Source: Hyphomonadaceae bacterium UBA7672
Lineage (GTDB): Bacteria > Pseudomonadota > Alphaproteobacteria > Caulobacterales > Hyphomonadaceae
Assembly (NCBI GenBank): GCA_002483135.1
Contig: DLHI01000010.1
Location: 1-64,000 of the forward strand
Length of the DNA stretch: 64,000 bases
Direction: 5' to 3'
Shown: in pieces, positions 52,236 to 60,601 of the stretch
Position numbering within the stretch: the stretch's first letter is position 1
Layout of the letters: each line of letters begins with the position of its first letter
Notes under the pieces: generated by a model
The model's input: the letters and a program-made list of their open reading frames with translations, nothing else
What the model was told of the DNA's origin: nothing
Databases searched by the model: none
Position numbers and translations under genes: made by a program

Positions 52236-53552
52236 ATGAACCGGCGTGAACTGATGCTAGGTGCAGGCGCGCTGACGCTTGCGGGTTGCGGCCCTGCCTC
52301 TCCGGCTGGCGAGGGGCTTCCGGCTGCCGCTGCCGCAGACGACGTTTTTTCCGGCGCGCGGCTGATGGCCGATGTCGAGACTTATGTCGGCTTTGGAACC
52401 CATCGCACAGGCAGCGCAGGAGATATCGCGACGTCGGACTGGTTCGCCAACCATTGGCGCGAGCTGGGCTATGAGATCGAGCAGACCGAGGTCGAGGCCC
52501 CCAACGCAGATACAACGCTGGCCCGTCTTTCGGCGGGTGGGGCGGTGTTTGACGGCTTTGCTCAGCCGCCGCTGACTTTTACGCCGGAAGCCGGCGTGAC
52601 GGGCAAGCTGGTGCGGTGGAATGCTGCCTCACCGGCCGACGTATCTGGCCGCATCGCCTATGTTCATGTTGCTCGCGAGCCCGGAGCCGTTTCTCCGGGA
52701 GCTGCCTATCGCCAAGCCTTCCAAGCATGCGCCGCAGCTAACGCAATCGGCGTGGTCGCGGCAATGTCTGGCCCATCGGGTGAAGTTGTCGCGATCAATA
52801 CACCGGTCGACATGACGCTTGGAATCCCGGTGCTGCAGCTTGGCGAGAAGCTGAAGTCGCAGCTCGACGGCATCGTGGACGTCGGCAGCGACGTAACGCT
52901 TACGATCACCGGGCCGGGCGGCACGCGCAAAGGCAAGAACACGATAGCCCGCTATGGCGCCGAAGGCCCGTGGGTGATCATCTCCACACCGCAGAGCGGC
53001 TGGTTCACCTGCGGCGGCGAGCGCGGGCCAGGCATTGCGATGTCGCGCGCGCTGGCGGCCTGGGCGATCAAGCAGAGGCTGCCGGTGCGCTGGCTGTTCG
53101 TGGCGACGAGCGGCCATGAGTGGACGGATCATGGCGCGCATCTCTTCCATCAGAATGACGCGCCGGAGCCAGCGGAGACGGCGCTCTGGTGGCACCTCGG
53201 CGCCAGCTATGGCGCGCGCGCGCATGACGAAACGCCGGCAGGGCTCGTGGCGAGGGATACGCCCAATCCGGTTCGCGCGCTGATGGCGACGCCTGATCTT
53301 GTTCCACTGATCGAGAAGGCGTTCGCGGGCCAGACCGTCATCGAGACGCCAATGACGGCCGACGTGGCGAAGGCGCTCGGCGAGTATCGTCTCGTGCTGG
53401 AGGAGGGCTATCCCTCAGGCGCAGGCTTCTGGGGCGGCAATGCGCATTTCCACACACCGATCGATGGCGCAGAGAATACGACGCCAGCGGTCATGGAGCC
53501 GATCATGCGCGCCATCGCCAGCGTGGTCGCGGAAAGATTGAAGTCGCTTTAG
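52236..53552 (+). CDS. Exported M28-like peptidase homologue with altered metal site
   Basis: A 438-residue lipoprotein candidate (MNRRELMLGAGALTLAGCGP; RRELML is Tat-like, lipobox LAGC). A PA-like domain is followed by an M28-like core. Where M28 enzymes carry the first His and Asp zinc ligands, this protein reads STPQSGWFTCGGERGPGI. The next region is VATSGHEWTDHGAHLF, and the late His block HFHTPIDGAENTT is retained. GGAG sits six bases before the ATG at 52236. It may have a changed metal set or no protease activity. Conserved-looking text suggests a true subfamily. Confidence 0.75.
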   Translation: MNRRELMLGAGALTLAGCGPASPAGEGLPAAAAADDVFSGARLMADVETYVGFGTHRTGSAGDIATSDWFANHWRELGYEIEQTEVEAPNADTTLARLSAGGAVFDGFAQPPLTFTPEAGVTGKLVRWNAASPADVSGRIAYVHVAREPGAVSPGAAYRQAFQACAAANAIGVVAAMSGPSGEVVAINTPVDMTLGIPVLQLGEKLKSQLDGIVDVGSDVTLTITGPGGTRKGKNTIARYGAEGPWVIISTPQSGWFTCGGERGPGIAMSRALAAWAIKQRLPVRWLFVATSGHEWTDHGAHLFHQNDAPEPAETALWWHLGASYGARAHDETPAGLVARDTPNPVRALMATPDLVPLIEKAFAGQTVIETPMTADVAKALGEYRLVLEEGYPSGAGFWGGNAHFHTPIDGAENTTPAVMEPIMRAIASVVAERLKSL

Positions 53553-53558
53553 CCGTCG

Positions 53559-54059
53559 CTAGTATTTGCAGCGCACCCAGCTGTAGCTGAACGGTCGCGT
53601 GCCATCGAGCTTCGAGATCGTCGCCGCAAGGCCCGTCTCCGTGCGATAGTAGCTGATGCGCTGCGGATAGTCGTGGTCTCCGTTCTCGAACGTGACGGAG
53701 GGCGGCGCGGGCGGCGCGCCTTCGACTGGAGGAGGTTGCGGCGCCTCGACGAAGATCACGGCGCGCTGGCCTTCGGGCGAGGCGATGTAGGTTGCGCGCG
53801 GATTCTTGAGGTCGATGCGCGACTGTTCCCAGGTGACGAGGTTTCCGTCCTTCACGGTGGTCGCATAACCGAACATCAGCCCGCTTTCCGACGGCGACCA
53901 GACTTCAAGGTTCAAGTTCTCGCCAGCCGTCACCGGCTGCGGTGACGTCCAGCATCCGACCATGAAGGCGAGGCGGCCGAGGTCACGTGGCGGTGGATTG
54001 CTGGCGCAGGCAGACAGGGCGAGCACGACAGCGGCGGCGGGAATGAGCTTGAGCGACAT
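53559..54059 (-). CDS. DUF6265-like lipoprotein
   Basis: A 166-residue protein with a lipoprotein signal (MSLKLIPAAAVVLALSACAS). The mature part has LGRLAFMVGCWTSP, MFGYATTVKDGNLVTWE and FENGDHDYPQRISYYR, resembling small exported beta-barrel-like proteins of the DUF6265 kind, sometimes found with M23 or M28 genes. The end is six bases after the opposite M28-like gene, so the two face each other. Start chosen by the signal peptide at 54059. Function unknown. Confidence 0.75.
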   Translation of the reverse strand: MSLKLIPAAAVVLALSACASNPPPRDLGRLAFMVGCWTSPQPVTAGENLNLEVWSPSESGLMFGYATTVKDGNLVTWEQSRIDLKNPRATYIASPEGQRAVIFVEAPQPPPVEGAPPAPPSVTFENGDHDYPQRISYYRTETGLAATISKLDGTRPFSYSWVRCKY

Positions 54060-54153
54060 GTATGCCCCCAGATGAGGAGAGGATCGGGAATGCGTAGCGC
54101 ATCCTGCGCCACTCGGACAAGCGCCGGCCAATCAGGCGTGTGTCTGCGTCGCG

Positions 54154-55539
54154 CTAGTTCGCCGTGGTTTCGCGGGTTTCGGCCGGAGCCGGCGCGGCCG
54201 TTGGCACCGAGGCGTAGCCGGCGCCCGCCCTCTGGGCCGGCATTGCGGCGGCAAGCTGCTGTTGCGCCAGCTCACCGTCGCGCAGCGCCTCGATTCGGGC
54301 ACGCTCGGCCTGGAAAGCCAGCAGCTGGTCGCCTTCGAGCTTGCGGCCCGTGGGCAGCTTCAGCGTCATGGCGTTCACCGGCTTGCCGTGAACATAGACC
54401 TCGTAGTGGAGATGCGGGCCAGTCGATGCGCCTGTCGTGCCGACATAGCCGATGACCTGGCCCTGTTTCACGTAGCTGCCGCGCTTGAGCCCCTTGGCGT
54501 AGCGGCTCATGTGCGCGTAGGCGGTGGTGTATCCGTTGGCGTGTTCGATCTTGGCGTAGTTGCCGTAGGTCGAGAACGGGCCGTAGCTCACAATCTTGCC
54601 GTTGCCGGCTGCGTAGATCGGCGTGCCGGTCGGCGCCGCGAAGTCCGTGCCCTTGTGAAGCTTGGTGTAACCGAGGATCGGGTGGCGGCGGTTGCCGAAG
54701 CCCGACGAAAGACGCGCGCCGTTGATCGGCGTCTTCATCAGGAATTTTTTGGCGCTTTGTCCGTTCTCGTCGAAATAATCGACGACGCCATCGTCGGACG
54801 GCGTGAAGCGATAGAATGTCTTTGTAAGGCCTGCGCCATCCATCGCCGCCATCAAGACCACGCCGGACTTCACAGGCTGGCCGCGTTCATCCTCAAACGT
54901 CTCGTACAGCATGCCGAAACGATCGCCGGTGTGGACCTCGCGCTGGAAGTCGATGTCGTAACCAAAGATGTCCGCGAAATCGACGACCTGCTGGTCGCCG
55001 GCGCCGAGCGCCGTTGCGGTTTGGTAGATCGACTGGTCAACGTCGGCGGCGATATAGTTGATGCCGAGCGTCAGCTTCGCCATCAGCTCATGCGACGACC
55101 AAGAACCATCCACCGCACGCGAAACCAGAATCTGACGGTCAGCTGCAGGGCGCAGCGAAACGCCGACGAGGCGCACATCACCGCCATCGTCCGTTTCCAG
55201 CCATGCCGTCACATCATCGCCTGGACGCATGCCGCGAAGATCGAGCACCTCGCTTGCGGCCTGAACGGCGCCGTTTGCTTCATCGCGCGGCGCACCAATG
55301 CGATCGAGGACCGAAGAGAGCGTTTCATTGCGAAGCACGGAGACGCGCTTCATCTCGCTCGAATAAGCGTTGGCATCCAGCGCGCTTGTATAGGAGGCAA
55401 TCAGTTCACGCGGATCAGGCTCATTGCTGATCGGCGATGCGTCCACGGCGCGTGAATTCACGCCGACATAGACAAGACCAGTCCCCACAAGCACAGCCGC
55501 AGCCGCACCCACCCCCCACTCAAACCAAGCGTTCTTCAT
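54154..55539 (-). CDS. M23 peptidoglycan endopeptidase
   Basis: A 461-residue exported protein with an N-terminal transmembrane anchor (residues about 11-30), a LysM-like or OapA-type middle region and a C-terminal LytM/M23 domain. The zinc ligands are HKGTDFAAPTGTP (His and Asp) and the HLHYEVYVHG motif, with SSGFGNRRHPILGYTK before. It cuts peptide cross-links during wall growth. The ATG at 55539 (MKNAWFEW) has GGAG six bases before. A disordered, Gln/Ala/Pro-rich tail follows the catalytic domain. Confidence 0.92.
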   Translation of the reverse strand: MKNAWFEWGVGAAAAVLVGTGLVYVGVNSRAVDASPISNEPDPRELIASYTSALDANAYSSEMKRVSVLRNETLSSVLDRIGAPRDEANGAVQAASEVLDLRGMRPGDDVTAWLETDDGGDVRLVGVSLRPAADRQILVSRAVDGSWSSHELMAKLTLGINYIAADVDQSIYQTATALGAGDQQVVDFADIFGYDIDFQREVHTGDRFGMLYETFEDERGQPVKSGVVLMAAMDGAGLTKTFYRFTPSDDGVVDYFDENGQSAKKFLMKTPINGARLSSGFGNRRHPILGYTKLHKGTDFAAPTGTPIYAAGNGKIVSYGPFSTYGNYAKIEHANGYTTAYAHMSRYAKGLKRGSYVKQGQVIGYVGTTGASTGPHLHYEVYVHGKPVNAMTLKLPTGRKLEGDQLLAFQAERARIEALRDGELAQQQLAAAMPAQRAGAGYASVPTAAPAPAETRETTAN

Positions 55540-55695
55540 GGGTGCTCCGAGCATCCCCGCGACCGGCGGCGGGAACGAATTGTCGATCTAGTCACTTAGT
55601 CGGTTGCGAAATTACGCAGCGTTCAGCAGTCCGGGACAGCAAATAAAAACGTTCAGGTGCTATTCTACAAGGACGAATGCATATTTTGCTCCGAC

Positions 55696-58600
55696 ATGAC
55701 TGAAGAAAAACTTGAAATCCCGAAGAAATCAGCTTCGAAACGCCGCATTGCGGGCCTTTTTCTTGCCGCATTGGGGCTTTTCGCGGTTGTCCTCTGGCTC
55801 GTGCGCCAGCCGATCGCTGAAGCGATCGCGCGAAGCGTGTGCGACGGTCAGAAACTAACCTGCCAGCTGAGCGTTACCCGGCTCGATTTCGGCGGCATCA
55901 CCTTAACGAACGTAGATGCACGCGCACCTGCGTCTGAATCGGCAGCGCTTGCCGCTGACGAGGTTGTCGTCGATCTCGCGTGGGACGGCCCCTTTTCGCC
56001 GCGTCCGTCGGCCGTAAGTGGAAGCGGTGTTGTTCTGCGCTTCGATCTCACGGGGCAGGGCCCGCTGCTTGGCGACCTCGACACCGCGATCACCACCTTC
56101 ACCCGGCCGAGCGATGCGCCGCCCGGTCCAATGCCGCGCGTGGATTTCAAGAGCATCGTCATCATCGGCGGGACGCTCTCGGGAGATGTGAAGGCGACGG
56201 CGGAGGTTACATCGTCGGACGAATCGATTGTCGTGGTGGCGAATGCGCCGACCGCATCGCTCGGCCTGAATGGCGCGACTGTCAGTCTCGCCGGCGCAGA
56301 CTTGCGCGCGGTCATCGCGGGGGAGCGCATGTCTGCGTCTCTCAAACTGGATCTCTCGCGCTTCGAAGCTGCCGATGCGAGTCTTGCGGATGTGAAGATC
56401 GATGCAACTGTCGATCAGGACGCAGGCGTGCTGAAGGGCGTGGGATCGGCCAGCCTTGGCGCGCTCGAACTGCGCGGCGCTCAACTCCGCAACGCCACGG
56501 CTAGTGGCGAGATCGAAGGCGCCGCGATCGACGGCGCAATGTTCAGTCTCGGCTTGTGGCTGGCGCAAGTGCGCACGTTCGATCTCAGCGCCAGCATTGG
56601 CGAGGGGGCGGCGCCCGGCTTTGGGTGGAAGGCTGCAAACCTGTCTGCGAAAGTGCAACCTCTGCCGACCGGCGGCTCGGGCGGGCAACTCGTCTTCACC
56701 GCCGACGACTTACGCACTGACCAGGCGATTGCCGGCCGCTTCGAACTGACAGGAGCCATCTCAATTGCGAACGGTGTTCTCGGCCAAGCGACTGGCGTTG
56801 CGCGCGCACGCGCTGTCGCGCTGACCGATCCGCAACGGGCGGCGGTAGGAAAGGCCGTATCTGGTCCGCTGGAATCCGTGCTGCCGACGTTCGCGCAAGC
56901 CACTCGCCTCGCCATCGATCGGGCGGCGCAATCGTTTGAAGTGACAGCGCCGTGGTCGGCGACCGCCTCTACCGCCATTACCTTTGCGTGGACAGACCAA
57001 CTCGAGCTGAAATCGTCTAGCGGCCTCGTCGCACGCATGACGCCGGTGGCGGGCGCCTCGGATATCATGACGGTCTCGACGGCAGAGGGCGGCCTGTGGC
57101 GCGGTGCTGGAACGCTGGCGCTGTCGGGCGGCGGTGCTCCGACACTCCGGCTCGATGTGAAGCGGGCGGAAGGGAAGGGGAAGAAGGTCGCTCTCGAAGG
57201 CTCCCTGTCGATGCCCACATGGAAGGTGGCCGCAGACATGGCGGCCATCGAATTGTCAGACCTCAAGTTCAACAGCGAGGGCCCGGTTGGCGCCGCTTCC
57301 GGCGCCATGACCATGCGTCTCGATGGCCGTCTCGGCGGCGGGGTGTGGAGGGGCGTAAAGGCCAACTCGCAAGTCACCGCGACATGGACAGCAGACAAAT
57401 TCAGCGCGCGTGCTCCGGGCGGGGCCAATGTCGCCTGGTCGGGAGCTGTTTACGGCGACACGCGCTTTGGCGCAGCAAGCGTTCGCTATACCCCGGCTGG
57501 CGATCTTGCTTCCACGGCTGGGAAGGGCCTGGCCGGCCACGGGCAGATTAGCGCATTCGTCCTCCCGATCTTTGGCGGAGGATTTTCTGGCACGGCGCAT
57601 CTTGGCGCTGTCGACATCGACTGGCGCGCAGCCGACACCCTGAAGGCTGTATTCGTCATGCGGCCCAACATGTTGGATCTGAAGCTCGATCAGGAGCAAA
57701 TTTCAGTTGCGACTGAATCCATCAAGGGCGAGCTCGATCTGAGCGGTGGGTGGCGCATTGCAGGCGTTGCTGCGGGCGGCGAGGTCCGCTCCAAGGCAAC
57801 AGTGCTCTCGGATCTGACTGGAAAATTCGATCTCTCCGGGCGGGGCGATCAGGTCTCCGGCTCTCTCACGGACGTCACAACGGAGATTTCGGATCCGCTG
57901 ACAGACGCAGGAAAGCGATACGAGGACGCGCGCTTTGCCGGCGGAGCCACGCTTTCGTCAGGGGTCGTCTCCTTCAATGGCCGGATCACGATGGCGCAGT
58001 CGGGAATCCAGGTCGCGCAGATCACCGGACGCCACAGTCTGGAAGCCAATGCCGGCTCGCTCACATTCGACCGGACGCCGCTGATTTTTGCGCGGCGTAC
58101 CTTCCAGCCCTATCACCTGTCGCCATTGCTGATTGGTCCTGCTGCTGTGACCGGGCGTGTCGACGTTTCCGGCGCGGTCAGCTGGGCGGATGACACGCTC
58201 AATGCCAGTGCAAGTCTTGACCTTCGGAAGGTCGGCTTCGTGCTCGCCTCGGCAGGATCGTTCGAGGGCGTGTCAGGCAAGATCGAGGTGTCGGATCTTC
58301 TGAATCTCAAGTCGGCGCCGGGCCAGCGCCTGACCGTCGACAAGATCACTCTTGGCCTGCCGATCGAGAAAGGGGTCATCGACTTCCAGTTGATCGGGGC
58401 AGACGCCATCCGACTTCAACGCGCTGAGTGGCCGTTCGTCGGCGGCTTCATCCGGGTGAAGCCGACTGACTTCACCTTCGCCAGCACGGCCGAGAATCGT
58501 ATCGACGTCCAGGCTGTGGACTGGAATCTCGCCACGCTTGTCGAGCAGTTCGAGATCCCCGATCTCAAGCTGCAGGGAATCGTGAACGGAGAGTTTCCAG

Positions 58601-58965
58601 TGGTGTTCAGCGCGGGTTCAGCGGAGATCGACAATGCTGTCCTCGCATCAACCGGACCGGGCGTTATTCAGTATGCAGGGTCCGCCACTGATGCGGTCGC
58701 GGACAACGAGCCCACAACGGGCATGGTGATGGACGCGCTCAAGAACTTCAGGTTTGAGGTGTTGAAGATAGGACTCGACGGGAACTTGGCAGGCACGATG
58801 GTGCTTTCACTTGATATGCTTGGCCGCAATCCCGCCGTGTTGAACGGAAAGGCCTTCCAAATGAACATCAGTATCGACAGCGAACTGGCGAAACTGGTGA
58901 ATTCATTCGGGCAAGGCACGAATGTCAGGGGCGCGCTGGGCCAGGCTGGCCGAGACGCGCCCTGA
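55696..58965 (+). CDS. ydbH: YdbH-like AsmA-type envelope lipid transport protein
   Basis: A 1089-residue inner-membrane-anchored protein: one N-terminal helix (RRIAGLFLAALGLFAVVLWLV) and then a long periplasmic beta-rich repeat region with the C-terminal YdbH-type part (VNGEFPVVFSAGSAEID, FRFEVLKIGLDGNLAGTMVLSLDMLGRNPAVLNGKAF). YdbH belongs to the AsmA/TamB bridge-like proteins that move phospholipids to the outer membrane. Start ATG at 55696 (MTEEKLEIP). The next two genes are YnbE and YdbL homologues, completing the ydbH-ynbE-ydbL set, which makes the assignment firm. Confidence 0.9.
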   Translation: MTEEKLEIPKKSASKRRIAGLFLAALGLFAVVLWLVRQPIAEAIARSVCDGQKLTCQLSVTRLDFGGITLTNVDARAPASESAALAADEVVVDLAWDGPFSPRPSAVSGSGVVLRFDLTGQGPLLGDLDTAITTFTRPSDAPPGPMPRVDFKSIVIIGGTLSGDVKATAEVTSSDESIVVVANAPTASLGLNGATVSLAGADLRAVIAGERMSASLKLDLSRFEAADASLADVKIDATVDQDAGVLKGVGSASLGALELRGAQLRNATASGEIEGAAIDGAMFSLGLWLAQVRTFDLSASIGEGAAPGFGWKAANLSAKVQPLPTGGSGGQLVFTADDLRTDQAIAGRFELTGAISIANGVLGQATGVARARAVALTDPQRAAVGKAVSGPLESVLPTFAQATRLAIDRAAQSFEVTAPWSATASTAITFAWTDQLELKSSSGLVARMTPVAGASDIMTVSTAEGGLWRGAGTLALSGGGAPTLRLDVKRAEGKGKKVALEGSLSMPTWKVAADMAAIELSDLKFNSEGPVGAASGAMTMRLDGRLGGGVWRGVKANSQVTATWTADKFSARAPGGANVAWSGAVYGDTRFGAASVRYTPAGDLASTAGKGLAGHGQISAFVLPIFGGGFSGTAHLGAVDIDWRAADTLKAVFVMRPNMLDLKLDQEQISVATESIKGELDLSGGWRIAGVAAGGEVRSKATVLSDLTGKFDLSGRGDQVSGSLTDVTTEISDPLTDAGKRYEDARFAGGATLSSGVVSFNGRITMAQSGIQVAQITGRHSLEANAGSLTFDRTPLIFARRTFQPYHLSPLLIGPAAVTGRVDVSGAVSWADDTLNASASLDLRKVGFVLASAGSFEGVSGKIEVSDLLNLKSAPGQRLTVDKITLGLPIEKGVIDFQLIGADAIRLQRAEWPFVGGFIRVKPTDFTFASTAENRIDVQAVDWNLATLVEQFEIPDLKLQGIVNGEFPVVFSAGSAEIDNAVLASTGPGVIQYAGSATDAVADNEPTTGMVMDALKNFRFEVLKIGLDGNLAGTMVLSLDMLGRNPAVLNGKAFQMNISIDSELAKLVNSFGQGTNVRGALGQAGRDAP

Positions 58966-59056
58966 ACAACAGATTGACGTGGACAACCGTCCGGGCAAGG
59001 CTTGCCCAATTCGGATCGGCAACGATCCCGGGACGGACGAGGTAACGGAGACTGGA

Positions 59057-59266
59057 ATGCCGAATCCGACGAAGCGACAGGCACTGGCAGCTGGAGCATT
59101 CCTTGCAGCGGCCACGGGCGCCGTGGCCTGCACGCCGACGCTGCAGATTCAGGCGCCTGACAAGCCGATCACGATAAATCTGAACGTCAAGATCGACCAG
59201 GAGATCCGCTACAAGATCGACAAGGATCTTGAAGATGCGATCGCCGCAAACCCCGACCTGTTCTGA
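59057..59266 (+). CDS. ynbE: YnbE-like lipoprotein
   Basis: A 69-residue lipoprotein (MPNPTKRQALAAGAFLAAATGAVACTPT, Cys in the lipobox) whose short mature part has DKPITINLNVKIDQEIRYKIDKDLEDAI, the signature of the YnbE family. It sits 91 bases after ydbH and 21 before ydbL. YnbE is the outer membrane partner of YdbH in lipid transport. The frame extends upstream, but ATG 59057 starts the signal peptide with GGAG ten bases before. Confidence 0.85.
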   Translation: MPNPTKRQALAAGAFLAAATGAVACTPTLQIQAPDKPITINLNVKIDQEIRYKIDKDLEDAIAANPDLF

Positions 59267-59287
59267 GACGGGAAGAAGGAGCCTGTC

Positions 59288-59644
59288 ATGAGCATGCTGA
59301 AGAAGATCACCACCTGGATGGCCGCGATCTTTGCGGCCACCACACTGATGGCTGCGTGGGCCGCCGATCCGGTCGTGGATCAGGCCAAGGCTATGGGCAT
59401 CATCGGCGAGAAGTACGATGGCTATATCGGCGTCGTTGACCCCTCGCGCGTTACGCCGGACCTGCAGCGCCGTGTCGATCAGATCAACAACGGCCGCCTG
59501 GCGGAATACAAATCGATCGCCGACAAGACCGGCGTCGCCCTTGCGGATGTCGGCATCGGAATGGGCGAGAAGCTCTTCACCCGCGCCAAGTCTGGCGAGA
59601 TGCTGAAGCCGGGACCGAGCGACCCCTGGGCTGAAAAGCCCTAG
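59288..59644 (+). CDS. ydbL: YdbL-like (DUF1318) protein
   Basis: A 118-residue periplasmic protein with a signal peptide (MSMLKKITTWMAAIFAATTLMAA). The mature part shows AKAMGIIGEKYDGYIGVVD, VDQINNGRLAEYKSIADKTG and a late helix, as in DUF1318/YdbL. Partner of the YdbH-YnbE bridge, thought to help its assembly. AAGGAG lies seven bases before the ATG. Third gene of the operon, followed by a strong terminator. Confidence 0.9.
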   Translation: MSMLKKITTWMAAIFAATTLMAAWAADPVVDQAKAMGIIGEKYDGYIGVVDPSRVTPDLQRRVDQINNGRLAEYKSIADKTGVALADVGIGMGEKLFTRAKSGEMLKPGPSDPWAEKP

Positions 59645-59673
59645 GCGTGACCTGACCTGCGTTAACGAATACG

Positions 59674-59698
59674 CCGCCCCGGATCAACTCCGGGGCGG
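59674..59698 (+). terminator. Intrinsic terminator of the ydbH-ynbE-ydbL operon
   Basis: A perfect ten-pair stem CCGCCCCGGA / TCCGGGGCGG with a five-base loop, followed by TTGTCGTTT, 30 bases after the ydbL stop. Confidence 0.8.
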
Positions 59699-59848
59699 TT
59701 GTCGTTTCGGCGGCGCTCTTGGAGCGTGTCGAACAGACCGGGAATGAACAGGACTCGGATGGGGCTTAAATCCCGCTTGGGCGCCAGAGTCCAAATCAGG
59801 TAGTTTCCGATTCTCACGGGGCCCATTCCGGGCGGGAGTGCTGTTGCA

Positions 59849-60499
59849 ATGATGGAATCCTCCAGGCTTGCGTCCTATGTCGCGTCGCGCATCTGCCACG
59901 ACGTTGCATCGCCGCTCACCTCGATGCTGCAGAGCATGGAGCTCCTGTTTGACGATAGTATGGGCCCGACGATGAAGGCGGAGGGCGAGAAAGCCCTGCG
60001 CACGGGCCTTGCCACGCTGGAGGCCAAGCTGCGTTTCACACGCTTCGCTCTGGGCAGCCAGATCGTGTCGATCAACGACAACCTGACTAGCATCAGTGAG
60101 GCGAAAGACCTTTTCGTCAAACTGTTCGCGACCAACTCGCGCACCGAACTGGTGTGGCAGGTTGAGACGCAGCGGATCACGAACCGGCAGATACGCCTGC
60201 TGATGAATATGGCGCTTATCATGATCGAGCCGGCCGCTCGCGGGAAATGTGTCGTCTCGGCGAGAGAGCAGGGCGACAAGCTGCTGCTTGATGTCGAGGC
60301 GCTTGGGCAGTTCTCGAAACTCAAGGAAGAAGTGCTCGACGCACTTTCCGGCAAGGAGCCGGGCGGCGGCTGGGGCGGCGGCGCCGTGCAGCCCTACTTC
60401 ACCAGTGTGCTGGCGCAGGAAGCCGGCTTTTCGCTCGAGCCCCGCATCGTGCCGCAGGCCGCCGGACTTTCCGCCATCGGCCCGCTGGCCGCAGCATAA
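59849..60499 (+). CDS. chpT: ChpT-like histidine phosphotransferase
   Basis: A 216-residue cytoplasmic protein with the phosphotransfer helix ASRICHDVASPLTSMLQSMELL (His17). The second half is a degenerate HATPase-like fold without the ATP-binding G-boxes, as in ChpT (HPTransfase, PF10090). ChpT relays phosphate from the hybrid kinase CckA to CtrA and CpdR in alphaproteobacteria. Here it starts a gene row with cheA, cheW and cheY. ATG at 59849 (a second ATG follows) has CGGGAG at about 12 bases, slightly long. The longer minus-strand frame over it is a shadow. Confidence 0.8.
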   Translation: MMESSRLASYVASRICHDVASPLTSMLQSMELLFDDSMGPTMKAEGEKALRTGLATLEAKLRFTRFALGSQIVSINDNLTSISEAKDLFVKLFATNSRTELVWQVETQRITNRQIRLLMNMALIMIEPAARGKCVVSAREQGDKLLLDVEALGQFSKLKEEVLDALSGKEPGGGWGGGAVQPYFTSVLAQEAGFSLEPRIVPQAAGLSAIGPLAAA

Positions 60500-60601
60500 A
60501 GCAGCCATATCGCTGAAACGCGTGCGTCTTCAGCACTTCCTTAACTTCGAAAGCATTTATTTGCCTAAAGCACATAATTCATGTGCGGCGGGAAATACTC
60601 C

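Noticed and set aside
59684..60508. 274-codon minus-strand frame opposite chpT
   Set aside because: Arg/His-rich antisense translation, while the plus strand carries a recognisable ChpT.
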